DNA of 27,102 nt from Endomicrobiia bacterium (GCA_030018875.1 JASEHK010000003.1:3809-30910); one strand, 5' to 3'. Positions 15,165-23,003 are shown, counted from the first letter of the stretch. Notes: a model not told the origin generated them from the sequence alone. Numbers and translations: made by a program.

Positions 15165-16180
15165 GCAGCGGGACGGCAATGGGATGGGGCGCTCTTTTAG
15201 GTTTCGGCGAGGAAACAACGTGGGGAACGAAGGCAACGGCGACTAATTTTATGGAGTTCGCTTCCGAGAACTTCAAGAAGGCAATTGAGGAAGAAAAGAT
15301 TGAATCGCTTGGCACGGGCAGGGCTTTTGCCCGCAGGGTGCAGAAGCAGGTGAATGTGGAAGGCTCTCTATCCTACAACCTCCACCCTGTTGACGCCATA
15401 AAACTCATAAAACACGCCCTCATGGGGACTGTTACATCGGCGCAGGTCGGAGCGACTGTCGCTTACAACCACACCTTTACGGCAAGCGATATGTCTACGA
15501 TTACACAAAGGGGACTCTCTTTCGAGGTAAGGCCCGACAAAGACACCACAACTGCTTTTTACTATACAGGCTGTCGGGTCAATTCACTCAAAATATCAGG
15601 TTCAATAAACGAGCCGCTGAAGGCAGAGGCGAGTTTTATCGGAAGGGACGCAACCACCGGAGCGTTTGCGACAACCACGGCGGTCTACTCGTCTGTCCGC
15701 CCCTTTCTCTTTCAGGACGTGACCTTCCGGTTTGACGGTTCAATCGCTTCAATGACAACGGGTTCTACCGAGCAGATAGTTTCATTCGAGTTTGAGGTCA
15801 ACAATAATTTGCAAAACGATGAGAGTGCGAGATCGCTTGGCAACTCCGTTCTGACCGCACTCCCGCCGGGCCAACGCAATATTACCCTGTCGTTTGTCCA
15901 ACGATACGATACAACAACCGCATTTGACAGGTTCACACAGGGGACGCAGGGGGCGGTGCGTCTTATCTTCGACACGGGCCAGACCATAGGGGCGGCATTA
16001 ACCACCTACGCCATGTTTATAGACCTCCCCAAGGTCTATTTCGGCTCGGTCGAAGGAGAAATCGGCGGGGCAGAGATACTCACGCAGAACGTAGAAGCCA
16101 CGGTGATCGGCGATACAACGACTTCAGCTGGGAATGACATAACGGTTTCGCTGACCAACTCGGTGACAACGTATGCTTAA
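15155..16180 (+). CDS. tail tube protein
   Basis: A 341-residue protein at the major tail protein position, resembling the Phage_tube_2 family (PF18906). Typical features are the start GWGALLGFGEETTWGT, the phrase GRAFARRVQKQVNVEGSLSYNLHP, SFEVRPDKDTT and VNSLKISGSINEPLKAEASFIGRD. It should polymerise into the tail tube. It is rich in Thr and Ser, which makes it a plausible acceptor if the adjacent DUF115 protein glycosylates virion proteins. AAAGGAGG lies just before the ATG, and the start overlaps the DUF115 gene. Confidence 0.85.
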   Translation: MAIGSGTAMGWGALLGFGEETTWGTKATATNFMEFASENFKKAIEEEKIESLGTGRAFARRVQKQVNVEGSLSYNLHPVDAIKLIKHALMGTVTSAQVGATVAYNHTFTASDMSTITQRGLSFEVRPDKDTTTAFYYTGCRVNSLKISGSINEPLKAEASFIGRDATTGAFATTTAVYSSVRPFLFQDVTFRFDGSIASMTTGSTEQIVSFEFEVNNNLQNDESARSLGNSVLTALPPGQRNITLSFVQRYDTTTAFDRFTQGTQGAVRLIFDTGQTIGAALTTYAMFIDLPKVYFGSVEGEIGGAEILTQNVEATVIGDTTTSAGNDITVSLTNSVTTYA

Positions 16181-16595
16181 GGTAACGACCAAGACAGTTA
16201 CCTTTGTCCCCCAGTGGAATGGCAACGATAAAGAAGCCGAGCCGATACGGCTGGAGCTCGCACGCCTTACACTCGAGGACTATTGGAAGGTAGCAACTGT
16301 ATGTTCTTACTTTGGGGAGTTCAACCGAAGCGGACTTGATGTTTCTGTTGCGAAGATAGCATCCTGCGGCGAGGTCGTCAAAGAAATCACCCCGCTTATC
16401 AAGAAATATGTTGTGGGAATAAGCGGGCTATACGTGGATGATGTTTTGGCAAAGGCCGAAGATTTGTCAGGGACTGCCCAGTTTTTGCCTTTGATTCTGG
16501 AAATAATCGGAGAGTTACTTCGCATTTCGACTATTGACGAAGCGCTTAAAAAAAAATCAGAGGCGTCTTCAGCGGAAGGAAACAAAGGGACATAG
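16173..16595 (+). CDS. tail assembly chaperone, short (frame-0) form
   Basis: A 140-residue protein between the tail tube and tape measure genes, the fixed place of the tail assembly chaperone (lambda gpG equivalent). It has a beta-rich N-terminus (VTTKTVTFVPQWNG) and helical remainder (LTLEDYWKVATVCSYF; FLPLILEIIGELLRIS). Near its end is AAA AAA AAA (16548-16556), a -1 slippery run, after which frame 0 adds only SEASSAEGNKGT and stops at 16593-16595. It overlaps the tail tube gene by 8 nt. Confidence 0.75.
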   Translation: MLKVTTKTVTFVPQWNGNDKEAEPIRLELARLTLEDYWKVATVCSYFGEFNRSGLDVSVAKIASCGEVVKEITPLIKKYVVGISGLYVDDVLAKAEDLSGTAQFLPLILEIIGELLRISTIDEALKKKSEASSAEGNKGT

Positions 16596-16828
16596 ATATA
16601 GCGGTTTACCGCTATGTCGGACTTTTTAAATTTTGTTACAACTGGCAACCCGCATGGGTTCAGGCGGTTAAAAATAAAAGGCAATATATGGTCGATAGGG
16701 GGCGATATGCTCTGACACATCTTCCCTCGGAGGGCGCAATAGAAGACCAAGACGCTCTCACCATGCAAGCCCTCGAATATATCTCTCAATGCGCCACGGA
16801 GGTAAAAAGCCCTCATGGCTTCAACTGA
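16173..16828 (+). CDS. tail assembly chaperone, long form by -1 programmed frameshift
   Basis: If ribosomes slip back one base on the A9 run at 16548-16556, reading continues for 90 codons to a TGA at 16826-16828, giving a chaperone of about 218 residues (lambda gpGT equivalent). The -1 frame has a TAA at 16547-16549, directly before the run, and has no ATG until 16688, so it is reachable mainly by slippage. The extension (DIDIAVYRYVGLFKFCYNWQ; YALTHLPSEGAIEDQDAL) looks like real protein and fills the otherwise empty 220 nt before the tape measure gene, whose start it overlaps by 14 nt. Confidence 0.8.
16548..16615 (+). promoter_or_regulatory. -1 frameshift site (A9 slippery run) with downstream hairpin
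   Basis: Nine adenines in frame as three AAA codons (16548-16556) allow tandem slippage of Lys tRNA. A hairpin follows (ATAGCGGT 16598-16605 pairing with ACCGCTAT 16608-16615) spanning the region just after the frame-0 stop. It lies about 41 nt from the run, further than a standard stimulatory structure, so its part in slippage is uncertain. Confidence 0.75.
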
Positions 16829-18488
16829 TTCTCTCAAGATAATCCTCGAAGCAATCGATAACGCCTCTCTCCAGATAAAGGGTGTTCAGAACAGCGTTGA
16901 ATCCCTTTCTAAATCTACAAAAGAATCTACGGACAAGATAAGCGGTTCCTTTTCAAACGCAACCAATTCTCTCGTTAAATATGTCGCCGGATTTGCTTCA
17001 ATAGCGGTGGTCACTTCCTTTCTAAAAAGTTCTGTTGCCGAGGCGATGCAAGCCGAGGCAGTGCAGGCAAAACTTCAACATCAGATTGAAGCAGCCGGGG
17101 TTTCATGGGCAACGTATGGCGGACAGATTGACAGTGTTATTCAAAAAGTTTCCGATTACGCAATTGTGCAGGATGAACAGGTTAAGGCCGCACTTCAACG
17201 TCTTGTCCTGGTGACAAATGATGTAACAGGTTCGATGAATAATCTCCAGTTAACCGTTGACCTCGCCACAGCACGTGGCATCGATATGGAGACTGCCGCG
17301 ATGCTGGTCGGAAAGGCGATGGCAGGCAATCTGGATGTTGTAGGACGTTTTATTCCTGAAATATACGACCTCAACGAGAGTCTTGGTAAAAACGCAACGA
17401 GTGCCGAAAAGAGCGCGGCGGCTTTGAAATTATTGCATGAAAGAGTTGAAGGTGTGGCGGGCGCGATACCCGACAATGTTCGGATGGTAAAAGAATTCCA
17501 AAAAACATGGTTGGACTTCAAGGAAACTATGGGAATGTATGTATTGCCGGTCGTAGCCATGGCGCTGGATTCGATGACAATGTATTTGAAAGATTTCCTG
17601 AGTTATGGTCTCGCGGATTTCAAAAATGTTATTGTCTCGACCGTAAAGGACATCTATAATGCAATTAAACTATGGCTGGTAGATAAATTCTGGGATGTTG
17701 TAAACAGTATTACCGCCCCCATAAAGGGTATTATCGACAAATTTATATGGCTTAAAGATGTGCTTGTCGGTCATTCGATAATACCGGATATGGTGGCTGA
17801 TATAGGCGTATATATGCGTGAGGGTCTGGAGCAGAATATGCTCAATCCGGCAAAAGAAATAGCCGATGAGGTTTTGCAGACAATGGATATGGTTGCGCGC
17901 GGGGTGGGCGATGCCTTTGCGAGAGCGATTGTTTATGGCGAATCGCTTGCCGAGGGGCTTAAAAATGCGTTCAAAAGCGCCGTGGCCTCCATTATATCGG
18001 GTTTGATTCAAATAGGGGTTCAACAGTTATTGTCATTGATCATAGGCAAGATGGTTCTTTTGAAAAAAACTGCTTCGGAAATGGCATCGTATGCGGCGAC
18101 CACTTACGCAGGGGCTTTTTCTTCACAGGCGAGCATACCGATTATTGGGCCTTTCATTGCACCCGGAATAGCGGCGGCGGCAGTTGCCGCAATGCTTGCC
18201 GGTGCAAAAGCGGCGGCGGTGGCGGGCGCAATTGCGGGGACTACAATCGCGAGTTACCGTGAGGGCGGTATTGTTACCTCGCCCACTGTAGCCCTTATCG
18301 GCGAAGCCGGCCCCGAAGCGGTTGTGCCGCTTAAGAAAAAAGGAAAAATCGGAGGAGGGGGGGGGCTCGTAATCAATTTTTCCGGCCCCATTTTGGGCGA
18401 TTCCCAGCAGGCCCGTGTATTCGCCCTTGAAGTAGATAAGGCCCTTTATGACTTGAAAATAAAAGGTCTTTCTCTAGCATTGACATGA
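16815..18488 (+). CDS. tail tape measure protein
   Basis: A 557-residue tape measure protein that sets tail length and chaperones tail assembly. It starts with a helical region (IILEAIDNASLQIKGVQNSVESLSKS), has hydrophobic helical segments (about residues 380-475, including an Ala-rich stretch AAAAVAAMLAGAKAAAVAGA) and the common C-terminal tape-measure motif GGIVTSPTVALIGEAGPEAVVPL, followed by a glycine run encoded by nine G (18357-18365). At roughly 0.15 nm per residue the tail would be about 80 nm, short for a siphovirus. Start ATG lies inside the -1 frame of the chaperone gene, with GGAGG about 12 nt upstream. Confidence 0.92.
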   Translation: MASTDSLKIILEAIDNASLQIKGVQNSVESLSKSTKESTDKISGSFSNATNSLVKYVAGFASIAVVTSFLKSSVAEAMQAEAVQAKLQHQIEAAGVSWATYGGQIDSVIQKVSDYAIVQDEQVKAALQRLVLVTNDVTGSMNNLQLTVDLATARGIDMETAAMLVGKAMAGNLDVVGRFIPEIYDLNESLGKNATSAEKSAAALKLLHERVEGVAGAIPDNVRMVKEFQKTWLDFKETMGMYVLPVVAMALDSMTMYLKDFLSYGLADFKNVIVSTVKDIYNAIKLWLVDKFWDVVNSITAPIKGIIDKFIWLKDVLVGHSIIPDMVADIGVYMREGLEQNMLNPAKEIADEVLQTMDMVARGVGDAFARAIVYGESLAEGLKNAFKSAVASIISGLIQIGVQQLLSLIIGKMVLLKKTASEMASYAATTYAGAFSSQASIPIIGPFIAPGIAAAAVAAMLAGAKAAAVAGAIAGTTIASYREGGIVTSPTVALIGEAGPEAVVPLKKKGKIGGGGGLVINFSGPILGDSQQARVFALEVDKALYDLKIKGLSLALT

Positions 18489-19258
18489 TTATATTGCGAC
18501 AGAATTTCATAAACACAACTTCGCAAGCGACAACCAGTAACGGGACTTCCACGCTCGCCAATCTTTTTGATAAAGACAAGGTGAGCCAGTGGTCTTCTGA
18601 AAACGCCGGAACGGATGCGACAACCGCCACCCTGCGGATTATTTTCGGTTCTACCATGACTGTATCGCAAGTGATAATGGCAAATCATAATTTGAAAAAT
18701 TTCAAGATAAGACCCAATACAACCACCTCGGACTTCACGCCCTCCATTTCCATGACTACCAATTCCGCAACAAGCAACTACTGGGCGGTGAATACCCTTA
18801 CCACCGTTAAGGAAGTAGTAGTGTCGGCCAATACTACTATCACGGCGGACAATGAAAAATCAATCGGGGAGTTGATTATCTCGAATCTGCTTTACAGTTT
18901 TGCAACCGACAGATTGCCCGCGGCGGAGAACTATACGCCCCGCATTGACAAGAAGCAGATTGTCCATGAGATGAGTGACGGGGGGATTAATCTTTATAAT
19001 ATCTCTTCCAAGTTTCGAGCCGATATAGATTTTGACTTTGTCCCGACTTCAACTGTCGAATCCTTGAGAACGATTTACAATCTCAATACCCCTTTTGTTT
19101 TTATTCCTTTTGAGACCGCCACTTCATGGAACGGCTCTTGGGCGGAATGTATTTGGCCCGGGGCATTTGAATTCGAGGAGTTTACCGATAATACGCTCGG
19201 CAACGGCTATACAGGCAGTATCAAGCTAAGACAGACCGCAGGGGGGGCATACTCATAA
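18485..19258 (+). CDS. tail protein with discoidin-like N-terminal domain
   Basis: A 257-residue tail protein directly after the tape measure gene, where the distal tail protein usually lies. The N-terminal half reads like a galactose-binding/F5-8C-type jelly roll (LANLFDKDKVSQWSSE, LRIIFGSTMTVSQVIMANHNL, KEVVVSANTTITADNEKSIGELIISN); the C-terminal half holds FKRADIDFDFVPTS-like strands (actual text SKFRADIDFDFVP) and WNGSWAECIWPGAFEFEEF. It is very rich in Thr and Ser. Its ATG overlaps the tape measure stop (ATGA). Distal-tail identity is by position; the lectin-like fold is inference. Confidence 0.65.
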   Translation: MIILRQNFINTTSQATTSNGTSTLANLFDKDKVSQWSSENAGTDATTATLRIIFGSTMTVSQVIMANHNLKNFKIRPNTTTSDFTPSISMTTNSATSNYWAVNTLTTVKEVVVSANTTITADNEKSIGELIISNLLYSFATDRLPAAENYTPRIDKKQIVHEMSDGGINLYNISSKFRADIDFDFVPTSTVESLRTIYNLNTPFVFIPFETATSWNGSWAECIWPGAFEFEEFTDNTLGNGYTGSIKLRQTAGGAYS

Positions 19259-20604
19259 TGCCGGAAACAGTTTATCAGAATCTGCAAAAACCCGTTGCAA
19301 GAGTATTCCGGCGGTTTTCCATCAAAAGACGTCTTGATAATTCGACCGGCGAATACGAAAGCGCATGGTTCGACATATCCGATGATGTAAAAAAATGGGG
19401 GAAAATCGGTTGGTCGCTTGATGAAAAGCAATATGCCTTCTTCCAGCAGGGGAACGTGAATATGATTGCCGTAAACGACAGAGGACAGTTCAACGCCGAA
19501 GGCAATGCCGGGTCATACTGGAGCGGGTATCTTACGCGTTACAAAACCCTTGCGCGAATAGAGGCGGGGTTTCTGGATGAGGATGGTGTTGAAGTCCCTC
19601 CGGCGGGGGCGACAGGCGAAGCGTCCACATCCTCGCAGTTCATCGGGGTGATAACTGAACCGATTGAGTTGACGGATGATAACGAAGCGGTCATAAGTAT
19701 AAAGTCCCTGACTTCTGTTCTGGAGGATGTCCCCGCCAATCTGCTCGCCGTTGCTTCGGCCGGGGCCGCGGGGGCGGGACAACTTACGGCCTCTGGCCTT
19801 ATGACCCGTATGCAGAATGTTACGGACAGTTCTTCTAATTTCATTTTAAGAAAATTTATCACCTCGACATTATGGAATATCGAAGCCACAACCAATACGC
19901 TATCGGCGTTGGATACCACGACCGCCCTCGATAGTTATAATTGTTGGACGCTTGCCAAAAAACTCGCGGAAGCGTCAAATAAAGCGGTCTGGATTACTAA
20001 AATCGGCGGACTGAATTTCAAAGCGCAGACTCCGACAACGACTGTTGAATTTCTTTTCTCCGGCAATCCATATAACAATTCCACTTACGGGCATACCATT
20101 AAGACAATACGCTCCATGGAAGAAGATTATGATTACCTGTATAATCGGGTTAGAATCAAATTCGGGACTGCCGACACTTCCACCGCGTGGAAAGAGAAAA
20201 AAGAAACATGGGTTGTCGGAGATTCGACCACCTCATGGAAATACGGGGTGAAGACGCTTGAGATTCAAAACACATGGATGGATTCGTTGACCGCTGATAA
20301 TATCGCCTCGACATTATATGTCAGTCTGAATAAACTCACAGAAAAAGTGACAGTGGATTGCAAATTCATACCGACCCTAAATCTTCTCAACTATTGCCAA
20401 ATTGATTATGATGTGATAAGCAATGATAGCGTGCGATGGGATTTCTTTTTATGGGCTAACGGTGGCGGCGCCTCTGGCATCGAAGCCAACTGGGACTCTT
20501 CCGCCTCGCCAATTTATGATTTTGTATCTAAATTTTTCAAAATCATAGGACTCGAACACAATATAGAACAGATGGAAACTTCGGTTACCATGAGGAGTGT
20601 ATAA
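19258..20604 (+). CDS. tail hub/baseplate protein
   Basis: A 448-residue protein following the distal tail gene, in the place of the tail hub (tail-associated protein). It begins with FRRFSIKRRLDNSTGEYESAWFDIS, then a segment ending in a shared phage-hub pattern (FIGVITEPIELTDDNEAVISIKS), a central TLWNIEATTNTLSALDTTTALDSYNCWTLAKKLAEASNKAVW region (quoted in part) and a C-terminal MEEDYDYLYNRVRIKFG. These fit proteins that build the ring below the tube and trigger DNA release. The start shares one base with the previous stop. I see no lysozyme or peptidase domain. Confidence 0.62.
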   Translation: MPETVYQNLQKPVARVFRRFSIKRRLDNSTGEYESAWFDISDDVKKWGKIGWSLDEKQYAFFQQGNVNMIAVNDRGQFNAEGNAGSYWSGYLTRYKTLARIEAGFLDEDGVEVPPAGATGEASTSSQFIGVITEPIELTDDNEAVISIKSLTSVLEDVPANLLAVASAGAAGAGQLTASGLMTRMQNVTDSSSNFILRKFITSTLWNIEATTNTLSALDTTTALDSYNCWTLAKKLAEASNKAVWITKIGGLNFKAQTPTTTVEFLFSGNPYNNSTYGHTIKTIRSMEEDYDYLYNRVRIKFGTADTSTAWKEKKETWVVGDSTTSWKYGVKTLEIQNTWMDSLTADNIASTLYVSLNKLTEKVTVDCKFIPTLNLLNYCQIDYDVISNDSVRWDFFLWANGGGASGIEANWDSSASPIYDFVSKFFKIIGLEHNIEQMETSVTMRSV

Positions 20605-20605
20605 T

Positions 20606-21322
20606 ATGTCAGGTGCAACAGGTTATAATTTTACGGCGGGAACACCCGCACGAGCAAATGAAGTCAACAAGAACTTCGAGTGGTTCAGGGGACATTATCT
20701 GCCCGTAACTCAATCGGGGACATGGGCGAATACATCGGCAGTCTACGACCTCGGTTCTTCTACACAACGGTGGCGGGCGATATACCTCGAAGATACTTCG
20801 ACCGCCCTTGCGGGCAATACTTTCATTACCAAGCGCATTTTTTCAACACAGGTGGGAACGCCCACTTCATCGGTTAACATTACGGGCTTGGCAGGAGACA
20901 TTGACAAGTTTTATCGGCTTGTCATTCATCATAAATTCGTTGGTTTTGCGGGGCCAACCATTGGGGTATTGGGAGTGACTTTTAGCGGCTTTAGCGCAGC
21001 GGCTTACTATTCCAATCTTGGCGGGCTTTCCGATAATTATATAAAAATAGCCAGCATCTCGACTGCCGCAACTTCGACAGGTTTTGTCGACATTTGCATC
21101 GCCGCATCTCAAGCGGCCAGCGTGAGAATGGTATCGGGACAATATCATTTGGCGGCGGCAGTCATAGGCGGTGCAACTACAAATTTAAGTATTTGGGGCG
21201 GCTGGCGGAATCTGACACCCACAATAACATCAATTAAAATAGAAGGAATGGACGGTGCGGGTTCGTTATCCACCATGATGTTTGATGGCGGTTCGATGGT
21301 TGAATTATTTTCGATGGGATAA
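20606..21322 (+). CDS. tail fibre/receptor-binding-like protein
   Basis: A 239-residue protein with a short N-terminal adaptor (FTAGTPARANEVNKNFEWFRG) and the motif VYDLGSSTQRWRAIYLEDT, common in tail fibre shafts and in proteins that join fibre to baseplate. The remainder is beta-rich with small residues (GFAGPTIGVLGVTFSGFSAAAYY; LSIWGGWRNLTPTITSIKIEGM, quoted in part), like a trimeric receptor-binding head. I chose ATG at 20606, 8 nt after GAGGAG; an in-frame GTG at 20597 overlaps that site. Host receptor unknown. Confidence 0.65.
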   Translation: MSGATGYNFTAGTPARANEVNKNFEWFRGHYLPVTQSGTWANTSAVYDLGSSTQRWRAIYLEDTSTALAGNTFITKRIFSTQVGTPTSSVNITGLAGDIDKFYRLVIHHKFVGFAGPTIGVLGVTFSGFSAAAYYSNLGGLSDNYIKIASISTAATSTGFVDICIAASQAASVRMVSGQYHLAAAVIGGATTNLSIWGGWRNLTPTITSIKIEGMDGAGSLSTMMFDGGSMVELFSMG

Positions 21323-21324
21323 TT

Positions 21325-21612
21325 ATGGACGGAGATTTTATAACCCATTCTCTTTTCTGGAAAATGATGGGTGCGATGGGAACTGCTTTTACTTTTGTTA
21401 CCGGATACCATTTCAAACGTCTCGGAGATTTGGAGGGGGAGATAAACAAGTGTAAAGAAAGCCATATATCAAGAGAAGAATTCCGAATGCACGTGGAAGG
21501 TTTCCGGGAAGAACAGAGGGCGACAAATAATAAAGTTGATACGCTGGGGAATAAACTGGACAGGAAGATGGATATGGTATTTAATAAGATAGATGAACTG
21601 AAAAAGGGTTGA
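21325..21612 (+). CDS. membrane-anchored coiled-coil protein (XhlA-like, lysis-associated)
   Basis: A 95-residue protein with a hydrophobic N-terminal segment (LFWKMMGAMGTAFTFVTGYHF) and a long charged helix with heptad-like spacing (LEGEINKCKESHISREEF...EEQRATNNKVDTLGNKLDRKMDMV). This is the architecture of XhlA/hemolysin-type proteins that accompany holins, though the usual order has the membrane helix at the C-terminus. It starts two bases after the tail fibre gene and is followed by two membrane mini-genes. Role in lysis is inferred. Confidence 0.5.
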   Translation: MDGDFITHSLFWKMMGAMGTAFTFVTGYHFKRLGDLEGEINKCKESHISREEFRMHVEGFREEQRATNNKVDTLGNKLDRKMDMVFNKIDELKKG

Positions 21613-21614
21613 CA

Positions 21615-21686
21615 ATGGAACTTCTTCTCGTTACTTTATATGTTGGCATTATCATGCTTGTGATTTATGTCATTACAAGGGGATGA
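21615..21686 (+). CDS. 23-residue membrane mini-protein
   Basis: A tiny frame two bases after the previous gene, almost entirely hydrophobic (LLLVTLYVGIIMLVIYVI) and ending TRG. It could be a small holin-like or regulatory membrane peptide. There is only a weak ribosome site (AAAAAGGG upstream). Confidence 0.4.
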   Translation: MELLLVTLYVGIIMLVIYVITRG

Positions 21687-21690
21687 AAAT

Positions 21691-21795
21691 ATGGATTTCC
21701 ATGCCGTCTTGCTTATTCTTTTGATCGCCGTTCCTTGTTTCATTGTGGGCTGGGTCTTGGGATACAGCAGGGCAATCGAGGGATTTTTTAAATAA
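21691..21795 (+). CDS. 34-residue membrane mini-protein
   Basis: A small frame 4 nt after the preceding mini-gene, with AAGGGG upstream. One hydrophobic helix (AVLLILLIAVPCFIVGWVLGY) is followed by SRAIEGFFK. It resembles a small holin or pinholin-type peptide, but no family can be assigned. Confidence 0.42.
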   Translation: MDFHAVLLILLIAVPCFIVGWVLGYSRAIEGFFK

Positions 21796-22062
21796 GTCTT
21801 AAAGGATTGTTCTTTTAGCCATTTGTATGTGATAAGTCTTGGGGGTAAAAGATAATGCAAAGAAAAGAAAAAAAAAGGAAAAAAAAAGAAAATGCAAAAA
21901 CCAAAAGAAGAATATCACGAATTCGGACAGATTAAAGGTGAGGACAACGAAAACCTATATTTTACGGGTATTTAGCGATGAATAATTTACTTGACAGGTT
22001 TTTAAAATTCTGCAAAAGGGAATTACAATTAGGACAAGTTTGGGGGGTGGAGTTAAGTTTGA
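21796..22062. other. intergenic region with A-rich tract and doubtful short frames
   Basis: About 270 nt without a convincing gene. It has a direct repeat ATAAGTCTT (21792-21800 and 21832-21840), a weak hairpin (TAAAGGA...TCTTTTA, one wobble pair) and an almost pure A/G tract (about 21855-21905). Two short frames start here: 21855-21935 (26 aa, lysine-rich) and 21892-21975 (27 aa, acidic). Neither has a strong ribosome site. A lone TTGACA at 21991 has no matching -10. Confidence 0.5.
21892..21975 (+). CDS. possible 27-residue peptide
   Basis: ATG-initiated short frame in the A-rich gap, encoding a charged peptide beginning MQKPKEEYHEFGQIKGED. Only a weak AAGGAA about 11 nt upstream supports translation. 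Probably not a gene, listed because the region is otherwise unexplained. Confidence 0.15.
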   Translation: MQKPKEEYHEFGQIKGEDNENLYFTGI

Positions 22063-22068
22063 TATAAT
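22060..22068 (+). promoter_or_regulatory. extended -10 promoter
   Basis: TG-A-TATAAT: a perfect -10 hexamer (22063-22068) with the extended TGn (22060-22062). At 17-nt spacing the -35 position reads TTGGGG (22040-22045), 3/6. Extended -10 promoters tolerate weak -35 boxes, so this is the best promoter in the window. Transcription would start near 22075, inside a palindrome, and drive the DUF1064 and endolysin genes. Confidence 0.6.
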
Positions 22069-22112
22069 AGCACCGGTGCTTAACGGTTCTTTAACCGTTA
22101 TTTCACCGTTAA
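22069..22112 (+). promoter_or_regulatory. operator-like palindrome and competing hairpins
   Basis: Directly after the -10 box lies a perfect 12-bp palindrome (AGCACCGGTGCT, 22069-22080), well placed for a repressor covering the transcription start. It abuts an 8-bp hairpin (TAACGGTT 22081-22088, loop CTTT, AACCGTTA 22093-22100). A third half-site, ACCGTTAA (22105-22112), can pair instead with TTAACGGT (22080-22087), so two mutually exclusive RNA folds are possible just upstream of the ribosome site (22114-22127). Confidence 0.5.
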
Positions 22113-22127
22113 AGGACGGAAGGAAGG

Positions 22128-22436
22128 TTGAGAGTTTTCCGGCATAAATTCAACGCAAGACGCACCGAACTGGACGGCATAAAATTTGCTTCCAAGAAGG
22201 AGGCTAAATATTACAGCGAACTTTTACTCCGGCAGAAAGAGGGGGAGGTTATTTTCTTCCTTCGACAAATTCCGATTCATCTCGGCGGAGGCGTAAAATA
22301 TGTGGTGGACTTTCAGGAATTTCGGGCAGATGGCACGGTTCATTTCGTAGACGTAAAGGGCATGAAGACCCCAACCTATAAAGCGAAGAAAAAGATGGTT
22401 GAGAATATATATCCGTTTGAGATTGAGGAGCAGTAA
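22128..22436 (+). CDS. DUF1064-like phage nuclease-fold protein
   Basis: A 102-residue protein resembling the DUF1064 family (PF06356) of small phage proteins with a restriction-endonuclease-like fold, sometimes described as Holliday-junction-resolvase-like. The family pattern is clear: FNARRTELDGIKFASKKEAKYY, LLLRQKEGEVIFFLRQIPI, then YVVDFQEF (D), and VHFVDVKGMKTPTYKAKKKM with the D...E/K catalytic-type spacing. The start is TTG with GGAAGGAAGG immediately upstream; I accept it because the family usually begins close to this point. Its stop overlaps the endolysin ATG. Confidence 0.72.
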   Translation: MRVFRHKFNARRTELDGIKFASKKEAKYYSELLLRQKEGEVIFFLRQIPIHLGGGVKYVVDFQEFRADGTVHFVDVKGMKTPTYKAKKKMVENIYPFEIEEQ

Positions 22437-22774
22437 TGACTCTTTCCCAAAAACAGCAGAAATTTACGTTGATGGTCGGCCTGCTGATTGAGTGGGCTTA
22501 TGCCAAGGGTTACGGCCTCACGTTAGGCCATGCGTGGCGGGATACTGAGACACAGTGGCGCATGGTTCAAGCGGGACTTTCAAAGACCATGAATTCAAAA
22601 CACTGCGACAGGTTGGCCGTGGATTTTAATCTCTTTGCAGGCGGGGCGTATGCTTCAAAGACAGAAGATTATAAGCCTCTCGGAGACTACTGGAAGTCTC
22701 TCGATTCGGCTAACCGCTGGGGGGGGGACTTTAAAGATTTGAAGGACGGTAATCATTTTGAATATGCAGGTTGA
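22436..22774 (+). CDS. M15-family peptidase endolysin (L-Ala-D-Glu/D-Ala endopeptidase type)
   Basis: A 112-residue zinc peptidase of the M15/VanY type that cuts peptidoglycan peptide bridges to release phage. Zinc ligands H56 and D63 lie in SKHCDRLAVDFNLF (SxHxxGxAxD pattern, with C57-D58 in place of the usual residues) and H107 in DGNHFE; D104 is the likely catalytic acid. NRWGGDFKDLKDGNHFE is the classic phage endolysin ending. The catalytic domain is complete with no separate wall-binding domain. A G9 run (22719-22727) encodes the WGG. No signal peptide, so release needs a holin, which is found nearby. Confidence 0.88.
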   Translation: MTLSQKQQKFTLMVGLLIEWAYAKGYGLTLGHAWRDTETQWRMVQAGLSKTMNSKHCDRLAVDFNLFAGGAYASKTEDYKPLGDYWKSLDSANRWGGDFKDLKDGNHFEYAG

Positions 22775-23003
22775 GAAAACCCAGAATGTAAATATGGGGG
22801 GAATAACCCCCGAGGAGGCGATAATCAAATTGCGGGAGGCGGGGATTGATTTGTTTGTGACAATAGGGATAGCCGCAGACGGCAAGAACTTAAAAGAATT
22901 CATTTATGACAACCTTGCAAGCGACAGGCATGTTCTGGAAGTTCTCGGAATCGCCATCGAGGCCATAAGGTCGAAAGAAAATGCGCCGGTTTATAACGCA
23001 TAA
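22764..23003 (+). CDS. hypothetical protein
   Basis: A 79-residue protein overlapping the end of the endolysin gene. It reads TPEEAIIKLREAGIDLFVTIGIAADGKNLKEFIYDNLASD in part, mainly helical, soluble and acidic. I prefer ATG at 22764, although TTG at 22758 is in frame. Not recognised; its position suggests lysis or late regulation. Confidence 0.5.
   Translation: MQVEKTQNVNMGGITPEEAIIKLREAGIDLFVTIGIAADGKNLKEFIYDNLASDRHVLEVLGIAIEAIRSKENAPVYNA

Noticed and set aside
18357..18365. Nine-G run in the tape measure gene as a phase-variable tract
   Set aside because: It encodes a Gly-rich linker common near the end of tape measure proteins; the frame is intact and essential. Similarly the G9 run at 22719-22727 encodes the conserved WGG of the endolysin.
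21936..21975. Peptide text ENLYFTG resembling a TEV protease site in the micro-frame at 21892-21975
   Set aside because: The key Gln is Thr, the frame is doubtful, and a seven-residue resemblance in an uncertain peptide is chance.
21991..22019. Perfect TTGACA in the gap before the DUF1064 gene
   Set aside because: At 16-18 nt spacing no acceptable -10 hexamer follows (AAAAGG); the TACAAT at 22024 is 27 nt away. The promoter at 22060-22068 is far better.
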